Assembly: GCA_028293805.1 (NCBI GenBank)
Contig: JAQGOC010000334.1
Coordinates: forward strand, 1 to 54,619
DNA: 54,619 nucleotides
Source: Gammaproteobacteria bacterium
GTDB lineage: Bacteria; Pseudomonadota; Gammaproteobacteria; Steroidobacterales; Steroidobacteraceae
Reading direction: 5' to 3'
The translations under genes were made by a program, and so were the position numbers. The notes below the pieces were generated by a model, which was given only the letters and a program-made list of their open reading frames with translations, was not told where the DNA came from and made no database searches. Positions 1 to 8,732 of this stretch are shown here, piece after piece (the first letter of the stretch is position 1; each line of letters starts with the position of its first letter).

Positions 1-372
1 AAGCCGGCTCGCAAACCATGCGGGCGGCAGGCGGCAGGGAAAGGGAAAGGTCACGAACCGGCGCTGACGATACCGCATGACGCCGCCGGGATACAAGCAT
101 CCGCCCGCCAACTCTAACGGCTGGCCTGCGGCGGGAGCTGACCGCCGCGTTGGGTCTGACGCTGCTGCCATTAAGACACTGCTTCAAACCTCAAGTTCCG
201 CTGACAGGACTGCAGCGCAGCAGCAGCCGGAGCACTAGCCACCGGTGCGCCTAGACCCAACAGGTTGCAGGTCAGGCCGTAGCAACCTACCAGCGGTGCT
301 ACCTCGGAGCCTTTCTCACTCATTTACCCCAGGACGCTGCGCGCGCCGGGGCGCCTTATGTCAGACACGACT
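1..372. other. Intergenic/window-edge region downstream of korB
   Basis: No recognisable long gene. It contains one small minus-strand ORF (171-323, listed separately). It also holds nested inverted repeats: GTTGGGTCT at 149-157 pairs with AGACCCAAC at 253-261, and GCTGCTGC at 161-168 pairs with GCAGCAGC at 217-224. The repeats could reflect a folded transcript or chance in GC-rich DNA. Confidence 0.5.
171..323 (-). CDS. Possible small ORF, 50 aa, unknown
   Basis: The ORF has an ATG start, a GGGG run just upstream and a TAA stop. It encodes 50 residues beginning MSEKGSEVAPLVGCYGL and ending in an Ala-rich then Arg/Phe-containing tail. It has two cysteines near the N-terminus (GCYGLTCN) and no membrane segment or known motif. 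It lies on the same strand as the korBA operon, about 50 bp downstream of it. It may be a chance ORF, and the overlapping inverted repeats are an alternative explanation of the sequence. I assign no function. Confidence 0.2.
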   Translation of the reverse strand: MSEKGSEVAPLVGCYGLTCNLLGLGAPVASAPAAAALQSCQRNLRFEAVS

Positions 373-1428
373 TCAACGATAGCGCGACAGAACCTTCTCC
401 AGCCCCTTGGCGCCCGGCGACAGCGTTTCGTACGGGAGGCTGTTGAGGGGGGCCTCCGGAGTGCCGTTGATGTCGTGGAACTCGCTTTGCGACTCCTCCA
501 CGTACAGCATCCCCGTCAGATACTCGCCCAGCTTCATGCGTTCCTGGATGTGGACAGCGGCGGCGATGCGGTTGGTCGGATCGTAGGCCGTGTCCAGTTT
601 GCGCAGCACGATGCGGCTGCCGTCGTGCATCAGCACCGGAAGGGCTTCGCCCTCCTTGTAGTCGGCCACGATTTCGCGCTCCAGCGGGACGAAATCCGCG
701 TGCACGGCCGGCTCGTAGTGCTCCCGGGTGTAGGCGTAGCTCTTGGTCGAGCCTTCGTGGTCGTTGAACGTCACGCAGGGCGAGAGCACGTCGATCAGGG
801 CGAAACCCTTGTGCTTCAGTCCCGCCTGAATGAGAGGCACGAGCTGCCGCTTGTCGCCGGAAAAACTGCGCGCGACGAAGGTGGCGCCCAGGGTCATCGC
901 GAGCAGCACCGGATCGATGGGCGGCTGGAAGTTGGTCTCCCCTTTCTTCGCCTTCGTGCCGATGTCGGCCGAAGCGGAGAACTGCCCCTTCGTCAGGCCG
1001 TACACCCCGTTGTTCTCGATGATGTACAACATGTTGACGTTGCGGCGGATCGCATGACAGAACTGCCCCAGCCCGATCGACAGCGTATCGCCATCGCCCG
1101 AGACGCCGATGTAGCTCAAGGCGCGGTTGGCTGCGTTCGCACCCATCGCGATCGACGGCATGCGGCCATGCACAGAGTTGAATCCGTGGCCGCCGCTTAC
1201 GAAGTAAGCAGTGGTTTTCGAGGAGCAGCCGATACCTGAGAGCTTCACGACGTTCTGCGGCTCTAGCGACAGCTCCCAGCACGCTTCCACGATGGCGGCC
1301 GTAATGGAGTCGTGCCCGCAGCCCGCGCACAACGTCGAGAGGGCGCCCTCGTAATCGCGGCGCGTAAACCCGAGCGCATTCTTCGGGAGGGACGGATGCG
1401 CAACCTTCGGCTTGGAGATAAAAGTCAT
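373..1428 (-). CDS. korB: 2-oxoacid:acceptor oxidoreductase, beta subunit (KorB-like)
   Basis: This is the thiamine-diphosphate (TPP) and Fe-S subunit of a 2-oxoacid oxidoreductase, which oxidatively decarboxylates 2-oxoglutarate or a related acid to the CoA ester. The 351 aa match the family's usual length. The cluster-ligand cysteines of this family are visible: CAGC at residues 34-37, Cys68 (SGIGCSSK) and Cys218 (LSPCVTF). The TPP/Mg motif is GDGD at 111-114 followed by ENNGVYGLTKGQ at 138-149. It is the last gene of the operon, 15 bp after the alpha subunit. Substrate choice is inferred from KorB-like similarity; pyruvate or another 2-oxoacid is possible. Confidence 0.88.
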   Translation of the reverse strand: MTFISKPKVAHPSLPKNALGFTRRDYEGALSTLCAGCGHDSITAAIVEACWELSLEPQNVVKLSGIGCSSKTTAYFVSGGHGFNSVHGRMPSIAMGANAANRALSYIGVSGDGDTLSIGLGQFCHAIRRNVNMLYIIENNGVYGLTKGQFSASADIGTKAKKGETNFQPPIDPVLLAMTLGATFVARSFSGDKRQLVPLIQAGLKHKGFALIDVLSPCVTFNDHEGSTKSYAYTREHYEPAVHADFVPLEREIVADYKEGEALPVLMHDGSRIVLRKLDTAYDPTNRIAAAVHIQERMKLGEYLTGMLYVEESQSEFHDINGTPEAPLNSLPYETLSPGAKGLEKVLSRYR

Positions 1429-1443
1429 GTCAGAGCCTTCCGC

Positions 1444-3288
1444 CTATCCGAGCGCCGCGTCTTTGGGCTGCGTCAGCCGCCGGGGGCGAGTCTGCGCCAG
1501 CACGCCCTCGACGATGAACGACGAGGAAATCGGCAACCCGTTGTAATGCAGAAGCGAGCGCAGCTTTGCCTTTTCCACGGCCGTCTCGAGCGTCAGGAGC
1601 GCGCGGAACTGCGCGTCGCGATTCTGTTCGACGACGAACAACAGTTTATGCGCGGCTAGAAAGCGCTCCACGTCATCACCGAACGGAAACGAGCGCACGC
1701 GCATGTAGTCGACACCGACACCGTGTGTTTTCAACACGTCCATCGCTTCGCGTATCGCGCCATCGCAGCTCCCGACGGAGACGATGCCGATGTCGCCCGG
1801 CGCGGTCGCATCAACACTGCTGCCGACGATTGCCCGGGGCACCAGCTTTTTTGCCGTGTCCCACTTTTTCAGCAGCCGGTCGAGAAGGATCTGGTATTCG
1901 ACGGAATCTTCGGTGTACGTGCCGTACTGCGTGTGTCCGGAGCCGCGGGTGAAGTACGCGCCCTTCGGATGCACGCCGGGCAACGTGCGATACCCGATCC
2001 CGTCGCCGTCCTTGTCCAGATAGCGGTAGAACTTCTCGAGTTTCTCGATTTCTTCCTTGCCGAGCATCTTGCCGCGGTCCGGGCGATACGTGTCGTCCCA
2101 TTCCAGGTCGCGGCACATCCAATCGTTCATGCCGATGTCGAGGTCAGACAGCACGAACACCGGTGTCTGCAGCCGTTCGGCAAGGTCGAACGCCTGCACC
2201 GCCATGTAGAAGCACTCCTCCGGGTTGGCCGGATACAGGCAGATATGCCGGGTATCGCCGTGGGAGGCATAGGCGCATTCCATGAGGTCGCACTGCTGGG
2301 TGCGCGTCGGCATGCCGGTGGACGGGCCGACACGCTGGATATCGAAGATCACGGCCGGCACTTCCGCGTAATACGCCAGTCCCAGGAACTCGTTCATGAG
2401 CGAGATGCCCGGGCCGGAGGTCGCCGTGAAGGCACGGGCTCCATTCCACATGGCGCCGATCACCATGCCGATGGCCGCCAGCTCGTCCTCCGCCTGGATG
2501 AATGCGAAGTTCTTCTTGCCGGTGACGGGATCGACCCGCATCCGGTCGCAGAAGACCTTGTAGGCATCCATCACCGACGTGGACGGCGTGATCGGATACC
2601 ACGCGGCCACCGTCGCGCCCGCAAACACACAACCGAGCGCCGCCGCCGTGTTGCCGTCGATCAGGATGTGCCCCGAGGTCTTGTCGAGCTGTTCGACACG
2701 CAGCGGCAGCGGGCAGGTGAAGTGCTGCTTCGCGTGATCGTAGCCCAGCTGGATCGCCTTCATGTTGCTCTCGACGAGCTGCGGCTTCTTCGCGTAGGTT
2801 TCCGCGAGCAACTCGCGGATCCGCTCGAGATCCAGATCGAGGAGCGCGGCGAGCACGCCCGCATAACAGATATTCTTCATCAGAATGCGCGTGCGCACTC
2901 CATTGAAGTTTTCATTGCACAGCCGTGCCAGCGGCACGCCGAGCACCGTGATGTCCTCGCGCCTGAGCAATCCCGGGCGGGGCCACGTGGAGTCGTAAAT
3001 GAGATAGCCGCCGGGAGCGACTTCCTTCACGTCTTTCGCGTAAGTCTCCGCGTTCATCGCAACCATGATGTCCACGTGCCCCGAGCGGGCAACGTAGCCA
3101 TCCTTCGTCACGCGGATCTCATACCAGGTGGGCAGCCCCTGGATGTTCGATGGAAAGTAGTTCTTTCCCATCACCGGGATCCCGCTTCTGAAGATGGACT
3201 TCATCAGCAGCGTGTTGGCGCTCGCCGAGCCGGTGCCGTTGACCGTGGCGATCTTGATGGCGAAATCGTTTATGCGGGTGGGAGTCAT
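1444..3288 (-). CDS. korA: 2-oxoacid:acceptor oxidoreductase, fused gamma-alpha subunit (KorA-like)
   Basis: The 614-aa protein fuses the gamma domain (about residues 10-190, GTGSASANTLLMKSIFRSG) to the pyrimidine-binding alpha domain (about 220-450, WYPITPSTSVMDAY, FIQAEDELAAIGMVIGA, ATSGPGISLMNE) and a C-terminal domain ending near HYNGLPISS. This arrangement is typical of KorA/OforA. The open frame continues upstream, but ATG at 3288 is chosen because it begins the recognisable gamma domain and overlaps the stop of the preceding gene as ATGA (3285-3288), implying translational coupling. It contributes the TPP-binding interface and the CoA-product side of the enzyme with KorB. Confidence 0.88.
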   Translation of the reverse strand: MTPTRINDFAIKIATVNGTGSASANTLLMKSIFRSGIPVMGKNYFPSNIQGLPTWYEIRVTKDGYVARSGHVDIMVAMNAETYAKDVKEVAPGGYLIYDSTWPRPGLLRREDITVLGVPLARLCNENFNGVRTRILMKNICYAGVLAALLDLDLERIRELLAETYAKKPQLVESNMKAIQLGYDHAKQHFTCPLPLRVEQLDKTSGHILIDGNTAAALGCVFAGATVAAWYPITPSTSVMDAYKVFCDRMRVDPVTGKKNFAFIQAEDELAAIGMVIGAMWNGARAFTATSGPGISLMNEFLGLAYYAEVPAVIFDIQRVGPSTGMPTRTQQCDLMECAYASHGDTRHICLYPANPEECFYMAVQAFDLAERLQTPVFVLSDLDIGMNDWMCRDLEWDDTYRPDRGKMLGKEEIEKLEKFYRYLDKDGDGIGYRTLPGVHPKGAYFTRGSGHTQYGTYTEDSVEYQILLDRLLKKWDTAKKLVPRAIVGSSVDATAPGDIGIVSVGSCDGAIREAMDVLKTHGVGVDYMRVRSFPFGDDVERFLAAHKLLFVVEQNRDAQFRALLTLETAVEKAKLRSLLHYNGLPISSSFIVEGVLAQTRPRRLTQPKDAALG

Positions 3289-5099
3289 GCGATCTTTGGT
3301 TCCTTCGCCAGAAGCACCCGGGCTTCGTCCTGCGCGTGCGGCCAGTGCACGTAGGACTTCTGCATGTCCCACGCGGCAGTGGGACAGCGTTCGGCACACA
3401 GGCCGCAGTGAACGCAGAGGTCTTCGTCCTTTACCATGACGCGGCCGGTTTGCGGCAGCGCGGAGGAGACCAGCAGGGGTTGCGTGAGATTCTTCGCCGG
3501 CGCCTTCAGGCGCGTGCGTAAATCGGCTTCGTCGCCGTTGGCCGTCATGGTGAGGCAGTCGACCGGACAGATGTCGATGCAGGCGTCGCATTCGATGCAC
3601 AGCTTCGCGGTAAACACCGTCTGCACGTCGCAGTTCAGGCAGCGCTGCACTTCCTGCGCGGCCTGCTCCGCCGTGAATCCGAGCTCCACCTCGATGTTGA
3701 GCTTCTTGAACCGTTCCTTCAGCGACACGTGCGGCATGAGCCGGCGTTCCACGGGCGTGTAGTCGTTGGAGTACGACCACTCGTGCATGCCCATCTTGCG
3801 GCTCTGCAGGTTGACTCCCGGAGCCAGGCGTTCCGCCACCGGTTCTCCCTGGCAGTGACGGTGGATGGAAATGGCCGCCTGATGCCCATGCTCGACCGCC
3901 CAGATGATGTTCTTCGGTCCGAACGCAGCATCGCCGCCGAAGAACACGCCGGGGCGGGTGGACTGAAAGGTCGTCTTGTCGATCACCGGCACGTTCCATT
4001 TGTCGAACTCGATGCCGAGGTCCCGCTCGATCCACGGAAAGGCGTTTTCCTGGCCGATCGCCAGGATGACAGCGTCCGCCGGCAGGAACTCCTCCGCGAG
4101 GATGCGCTCGGCGGTGATCCGGCCTTGCGCATCGATGTCGTACTCCATCTTGTCGAACATCATCCCGGTCAACTTGCCGTTGGCGACGACAAACGACTTC
4201 GGCGAGTAGTTGATGACGATCTCGACGCTCTCCTCCTCCGCGTCCTCGAGCTCCCATTCGGATGCTTTGAAGAAGCCGCGGGGTTTGCGCGCCATCACCT
4301 TCACGCTCTTCGCGCCGAGCCGCAGGCTGGTGCGGCAGCAGTCCATGGCGGTGTTGCCTACGCCAATGATGAGCACACGCTCGCCGATTTTGTCGATGTG
4401 GCCGAATGCGACCGACTCGAGCCAGGCGATGCCGATATGAACGTCAGCGGCGGCGGCTTCGCGGCCGGGCAGCTTGAGCTCCTTGCCCTTGGGCGCGCCG
4501 GAGCCGACGAACACCGCATCGAAGCCCCCGGTCGCCAGGAGCTCGCGCAGGCTCTTGATCGGATGGCTCAGCTTGAGGTCCACCCCCATGCCCGTGATCT
4601 GCCCGATCTCGTCGTTGAGCACCGAGTGGGGCAGGCGGAAGGAGGGAATATTCGTGCGCATGAGGCCGCCGGGCTCAGCCGACTGCTCAAAAACGGTCAC
4701 CTCGTACCCGAGCGGCATGAGGTCGTTCGCCACGGTCAGGGAGGCACAGCCGGCCCCGATCAAGGCGATGCGCTTGCCGTTCTTCAGCTGCGGGATCTTG
4801 GGCAGCCGGCCGGTGATGTCGTCGCGATGATCTGCGGCGACGCGCTTCAGGCGGCAGATGGCGACGGGCTTTTCCTCGACCCGGGTGCGCCGGCAGGCGG
4901 GCTCGCAGGGCCGGTCGCAGACTCGGCCCAGAATGCCGGGAAACACATTGGAGTGCCGGTTCACCATGTACGCATCGGTGAAGCGCCCCTGCGCAATCAG
5001 GCGGATGTATTCAGGAACATCGGTGTGGGCCGGGCAGGCCCACTGGCAATCCACGACACGATGATAGTAGTCGGGGTGCGAGGTATTCGTCGGTTCCAT
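3285..5099 (-). CDS. FAD/NAD(P) oxidoreductase subunit with N- and C-terminal Fe-S motifs (GltD/NfnB-like)
   Basis: The 604-aa protein is related to the glutamate synthase small subunit. The N-terminal cysteines C18, C22, C61, C65 and C69 match the family's Fe-S entry domain. An FAD-binding GxGxxS-like site follows (IALIGAGCASLTVAND, near 110), then a second Rossmann fold for NAD(P) (VLIIGVGNTAMDCC, near 240). The C-terminus holds two ferredoxin-type 4Fe-4S motifs (CIECDACIDICPVDC and CVHCGLCAERCP). It is first in the operon and coupled to korA. The likely role is electron transfer between the KorAB Fe-S clusters and NAD(P); a three-subunit 2-oxoglutarate:NADP+ oxidoreductase of this kind is known in aromatic-degrading betaproteobacteria. 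Direction and cofactor are inferred. Confidence 0.82.
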   Translation of the reverse strand: MEPTNTSHPDYYHRVVDCQWACPAHTDVPEYIRLIAQGRFTDAYMVNRHSNVFPGILGRVCDRPCEPACRRTRVEEKPVAICRLKRVAADHRDDITGRLPKIPQLKNGKRIALIGAGCASLTVANDLMPLGYEVTVFEQSAEPGGLMRTNIPSFRLPHSVLNDEIGQITGMGVDLKLSHPIKSLRELLATGGFDAVFVGSGAPKGKELKLPGREAAAADVHIGIAWLESVAFGHIDKIGERVLIIGVGNTAMDCCRTSLRLGAKSVKVMARKPRGFFKASEWELEDAEEESVEIVINYSPKSFVVANGKLTGMMFDKMEYDIDAQGRITAERILAEEFLPADAVILAIGQENAFPWIERDLGIEFDKWNVPVIDKTTFQSTRPGVFFGGDAAFGPKNIIWAVEHGHQAAISIHRHCQGEPVAERLAPGVNLQSRKMGMHEWSYSNDYTPVERRLMPHVSLKERFKKLNIEVELGFTAEQAAQEVQRCLNCDVQTVFTAKLCIECDACIDICPVDCLTMTANGDEADLRTRLKAPAKNLTQPLLVSSALPQTGRVMVKDEDLCVHCGLCAERCPTAAWDMQKSYVHWPHAQDEARVLLAKEPKIA

Positions 5100-5212
5100 T
5101 AAGTGCCCGCGTCTGGCGGGAAGCCCCCATATGGTGCAAGGGACGGTAAGTATAGAGGCGTACGCGGTACGGCGCCCCCCAAAGTCGGCCTTCTGCGGGC
5201 CATCGCTTGCTG

Positions 5213-7030
5213 CTATGCAGCACGAATGTGTTCACGCAGCAGATTCGCGATCAGGGTGCGCAGCCGGGCCGGATTGAGCGGTTTGTGCAGAATCGGCAGG
5301 CCGCTAGCCTCGGCGTCGCGCAGCCGGTCCGGCGCTGTGTCGCCGGTGACGAGCAGGGCGGGGATGTCGACATTGAACTCGTTCCGGAGCATCTCCACGA
5401 CGCCGATGCCATTCTCGGCGCCACGCAGACGGAAATCGCACACGATGAGATCCGGTCGCCGCTGCAAGGGCACGAGCTGCTCGAGCATTTCCTGTCCCGA
5501 GCCGGCCGTGAGCACCTCGCACTTCCACTTGCGCAGCAGGGCCGCCATTCCCTCCTGGACGGCGCCCTCGTCGTCGATCACCAGCACCAGGGCGCCCGCC
5601 AGGTCGAACACGCCGACCGCGTCGGGACTGCTTTCGAGCGGGACGCAGTTCTCCTGCGCACCCAGGGGCACGGTGATCGCGAACATGGAGCCTTTACCCA
5701 CGACCGAGCGCAGCTCCACCGGATGATCCAGCAGCTTCGCGAGGCGCTCCACGATGGCGAGCCCGAGACCCAGTCCTTTGCGCCGGTCACGCTCAGGATT
5801 CTCGAGCTGATGGAATTCGCGGAAGATTTCGCCATGCCGCTCCTGCGGAATTCCCCGGCCGGTATCCCAAACTTCGATCCGCACCGTGTTGCCTCGGCGC
5901 CGGCAGCCGAGCACGACGCCGCCGCGATCCGTGTAACGCACGGCATTGGCCAGAAGATTGCGCACGATCCTGCCGAGCAGCGACGGGTCGCTCAGCACGT
6001 ACACAGAGGTCTTCATCACCGTCAGTGACACCCGCTTCTGACGCGCAATCGGCCCGTACTCGAAACGCACGCGATCCAAGACCGACGTGAGGGGAATCGT
6101 GGACACGCAGGGCTGTACGACCCCGGCATCCAGGCGCGAGATGTCGAGCAGTGCGTTGAACAGCTCCTCCATCGCATCGACGGAATGGCGGATATTGCCG
6201 ATGATCTGCCGTTCGCGGGTGGCGAGCGGCGAGTCCTCCAGAGCCTGGACGAACAGGCCCAGGGCATGCAGCGGCTGGCGCAGATCGTGGCTCGCCGCGG
6301 CGAGGAAGCGGGATTTCGCAACGTTCGCCTCCTCGGCAACTTCCTTGCGCCGCCGCAATTCCTCGACGAGGCCGGAGTTCTCGAACCGCAGACTGATGAA
6401 TTCCGCAATGGAGCCATACACGCGCAGGGCGAAGAGCGTCATGAGCCCCATGTAGAGGAGCATGAGCGCGCCTGTCATCACATGCAGCAGATCGCCCTCC
6501 CGCATGAAGATCACGGTGGAGGGCAGAATCGCGGGATACATGAATGCAACGAACGAAGGCATCACGGAGCCGGAGGAGAAGACGCAACCCGAGCCCATCC
6601 CGACCAGGCCCATGAGCAGAAAGAGCTGGTACGCGAGGCCGTCCGGCACATACATCACGGCGGCCCCGACCCCCCAGAGGGTCCCGGCGAGTAACGAGCC
6701 TATGATGGCGTACGTGCGCCACGGGCCGATCGCTTCGGGTGACGGGTCGCTTCGGTGGAACGCCCGCCATTGAAAAAGCCGGCCCAGCGACCAGGCGTAC
6801 GCAGCGGCGATCCAGACCAACACCTTGGTAAGCCCGACGCCCGGGGCCAGAGCCACGCCCATGAGAGTGGCCACCACGACGCTGCCGACGATCGAAATCG
6901 GCATATTGCGGTATTGCGTCCGGACCTTCTCGTGCTCGACGAGCAGGTCCCGGGCAGCCAGCCGCGCCGCGAGCAGCGGATCGGGCGGCGTACCCGGAAA
7001 GTCAGCCTGTGACGGTCCATCTGAGGGCAT
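5213..7030 (-). CDS. Hybrid sensor histidine kinase with C-terminal receiver
   Basis: This is a 605-aa membrane sensor kinase. Hydrophobic segments lie between residues 45 and 205 (about five to six passes). A short coiled segment (220-240) leads to a HisKA box AASHDLRQPLHALG with the phospho-accepting His248. The HATPase domain follows (N box LLANAVRYTD near 359, G1 DTGRGIP near 389, G2 GLGLGLAIVERL near 419). A C-terminal receiver starts near 480 (LVLVIDDEG) with Asp532. There is no periplasmic ligand domain, so the stimulus is unknown and may be membrane-associated. It is divergent from a NarL-type regulator (start 7314) that is a plausible output partner. The 182 bp between the stop and the korC-like gene start at 5099 hold no gene. 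Confidence 0.88.
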   Translation of the reverse strand: MPSDGPSQADFPGTPPDPLLAARLAARDLLVEHEKVRTQYRNMPISIVGSVVVATLMGVALAPGVGLTKVLVWIAAAYAWSLGRLFQWRAFHRSDPSPEAIGPWRTYAIIGSLLAGTLWGVGAAVMYVPDGLAYQLFLLMGLVGMGSGCVFSSGSVMPSFVAFMYPAILPSTVIFMREGDLLHVMTGALMLLYMGLMTLFALRVYGSIAEFISLRFENSGLVEELRRRKEVAEEANVAKSRFLAAASHDLRQPLHALGLFVQALEDSPLATRERQIIGNIRHSVDAMEELFNALLDISRLDAGVVQPCVSTIPLTSVLDRVRFEYGPIARQKRVSLTVMKTSVYVLSDPSLLGRIVRNLLANAVRYTDRGGVVLGCRRRGNTVRIEVWDTGRGIPQERHGEIFREFHQLENPERDRRKGLGLGLAIVERLAKLLDHPVELRSVVGKGSMFAITVPLGAQENCVPLESSPDAVGVFDLAGALVLVIDDEGAVQEGMAALLRKWKCEVLTAGSGQEMLEQLVPLQRRPDLIVCDFRLRGAENGIGVVEMLRNEFNVDIPALLVTGDTAPDRLRDAEASGLPILHKPLNPARLRTLIANLLREHIRAA

Positions 7031-7313
7031 GAAGTGAGCCTAGCACCGCCGCGGGCCGGACGCCCGCACCCGCCGGACGCGAACCGCCGGACGTGAACGG
7101 CGACACGTGCATTTTTGCGTAAACTCTGAGTAAATGCGCACCCCGGCGAACGGCTTCCCAACACGGCGGCGAAGTACGATCAGTCTGGCGCCAGCTCCGG
7201 GGGCGTTCGGACGGCAACAGCCGCAAGCTCCTGCGCCTCTCGCGGTAGGACTAAGGTCCACTTGGCGCCGCGAGTCCCCTTCCCGCAGACTGGTTGGATA
7301 CTCCTGCAGACCC

Positions 7314-7979
7314 ATGCCCCTGAAAGTACTTGTCATTGACGACCATCCTCTCGTGCAGGAAGGAGTCGCAGCAGCATTGGAATCGCTCGGACACGACACC
7401 CGTGTGATGTCCGCCCGCGATGCCGAGCAAGGAATGGCCATAGCAGCGGCCAACCCCGCCCTCGACCTCGTGTTGCTCGATCTCGGCCTTCCCGGCATGA
7501 GCGGTTTCAGTCTCATCAACCGGCTCCACGAACGGTTTCCGTCGTTGCCGGTCATCGTGCTCTCCGCGCTCGAGGATCCCGAGAACGTGCGCCAGGCCAT
7601 CAATTCCGGCGCGCTGGGCTTCGTGCCCAAATCGGCGCCCACGCGCGTGCTGCTCGAAGTGCTGCAACAGGTGCTCGAAGGCAATGTGAGCATCCCGGCC
7701 GGGCTCCGGGACGCATCGGGCCTTTCGAACGGGTCGGCGGGAACCGCGGCAGCGGAGCCGCCGCAGCCGCTGCCGGATGTGGAGCTCCTCACCCTGCGCC
7801 AGCTCGAAGTCCTGTCGCGGGTCTGCCAGGGCAAGACCAATAAGCAGGTCGCCACCGAGCTCGGCCTGTCCGAAAAGACCGTCAAGGCGCATGTCACGGC
7901 CATCTTCAAGGTGTTGGGTGTCGTCAACCGGACGCAGGCTGTGCTCGTTGCCCGCCGCATCGGTATGATGACGAACTGA
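7314..7979 (+). CDS. NarL/FixJ-type response regulator
   Basis: The 221-aa protein has a receiver domain (VIDDHP at 8-12, phospho-acceptor Asp56 in LVLLDLGLPG, conserved Lys106 in FVPKSA). After a Ser/Pro/Glu linker comes a LuxR-type helix-turn-helix (LTLRQLEVLSRVCQGKTNKQ to VKAHVTAIFKVLGV). The frame is open to an ATG at 7134, but that extension is low-complexity, so the ATG at 7314, which starts directly at the receiver, is preferred. It is probably phosphorylated by the divergently encoded hybrid kinase; the pairing is inferred from position. Confidence 0.87.
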   Translation: MPLKVLVIDDHPLVQEGVAAALESLGHDTRVMSARDAEQGMAIAAANPALDLVLLDLGLPGMSGFSLINRLHERFPSLPVIVLSALEDPENVRQAINSGALGFVPKSAPTRVLLEVLQQVLEGNVSIPAGLRDASGLSNGSAGTAAAEPPQPLPDVELLTLRQLEVLSRVCQGKTNKQVATELGLSEKTVKAHVTAIFKVLGVVNRTQAVLVARRIGMMTN

Positions 7980-7999
7980 GACGCGAGGCGCCGTCCGCG

Positions 8000-8036
8000 C
8001 GCTTCGCTGCTGCCTCCGGAGGCAGCCGCTTCGCTG
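8000..8036. repeat. 18-bp perfect palindrome flanked by 10-bp direct repeats
   Basis: A perfect palindrome (GCTGCCTCC then GGAGGCAGC, 8009-8026) sits immediately between two copies of CGCTTCGCTG (8000-8009 and 8027-8036). It lies 20 bp after the response-regulator stop. It could act as a transcription end or be a REP-like element. There is no T-run, so it is not a canonical intrinsic terminator. Confidence 0.5.
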
Positions 8037-8106
8037 GATTCGACGTCCTTGTCCGCATGGCGCACGCTGTTACCGGCCACGTCCGCTTGCCTATACTGCG
8101 CCCACA

Positions 8107-8472
8107 ATGTCCGACCCCATACCTACGCAGATCAAGCTACGCAAAGCCTCCCGGGTGCTCGAGGTGAGTTTCGGGGACGGCAGTCATTTCCAATTGCCAT
8201 GCGAATATCTGCGGGTGCACTCACCTTCCGCCGAGGTGAAGGGGCACGGGCCCGGGCAGGAGGTCCTGGTCCTCGGAAAGGAAAATGTCGGCATCAGCGC
8301 TGTCGAGCCCGTCGGGCAATATGCCGTGAAACTCGTGTTCGACGACGGACACGACACCGGCCTCTTCACCTGGAAATACCTGCACGAGCTCGGGCGTGAG
8401 CAGCAGTCGAAGTGGGCGCAGTACCTCGCCCGCAAAGCCCAAGCGCCCAACCAAGGCAGCGCCGGCAAGTAA
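8107..8472 (+). CDS. DUF971 domain protein (GBBH-like N-terminal domain)
   Basis: The 121-aa protein consists of a single DUF971 domain, similar to the N-terminal domain of gamma-butyrobetaine hydroxylase (LPCEYLRVHSPSAEV at 32-46, DDGHDTGLFTWKYLHELG at about 79-96). In many gammaproteobacteria this gene sits between hslVU and ubiE, and here it also precedes ubiE. The domain has been linked to iron-sulfur or ubiquinone biology in related proteins, but its role is unsettled. It is separated from ubiE by a hairpin and about 260 bp. Confidence 0.82.
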   Translation: MSDPIPTQIKLRKASRVLEVSFGDGSHFQLPCEYLRVHSPSAEVKGHGPGQEVLVLGKENVGISAVEPVGQYAVKLVFDDGHDTGLFTWKYLHELGREQQSKWAQYLARKAQAPNQGSAGK

Positions 8473-8525
8473 GGCGCTTTCAGCGCCACAAAAGAATAGG
8501 ACCGGGCCGCAACGCGCCCGGTCCT
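8473..8525 (+). terminator. Hairpins downstream of the DUF971 gene
   Basis: Two hairpins follow the stop codon. The first is GGCGCT-TTC-AGCGCC (8473-8487). The second is stronger: AGGACCGGGC (8498-8507) pairs perfectly with GCCCGGTCCT (8516-8525) across an 8-nt loop. The following TGTTC is a poor U-tract, so termination may be partial. Confidence 0.5.
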
Positions 8526-8732
8526 GTTCAAGACCCCCCCTACTCGAGCCGATTCTGCGCAGCTACCGAGGAAAATTGCAAACAAATTGGCGCATGCGGC
8601 TTATATATCGGATATCAGGCGTTGCGTGAGCGCCACATGGGTGCTCGCGCGCGGCTTGTCGCCTGCTGCGCACGCCTGCTGCGCGCGCCTGCTGCCACCG
8701 TCTCGATGGACTAGACTCCTCTCGAGGAAGCG

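Noticed and set aside
262..300. AGGTCAGGCC...AGCAACC resembles part of an SRP RNA core
   Set aside because: The GGAA tetraloop and most conserved positions are missing, so the likeness is too short to support an ffs gene.
1723..5102. Long plus-strand ORFs (543 and 457 aa) opposite the korBA operon
   Set aside because: They are antisense to well-recognised genes, have no family motifs, and arise from codon bias in GC-rich DNA.
8569..8625. Promoter candidate before ubiE (TTGCAA ... TATATA)
   Set aside because: The spacing is 19-20 bp or more and no better -35/-10 pair fits, so it is not claimed.
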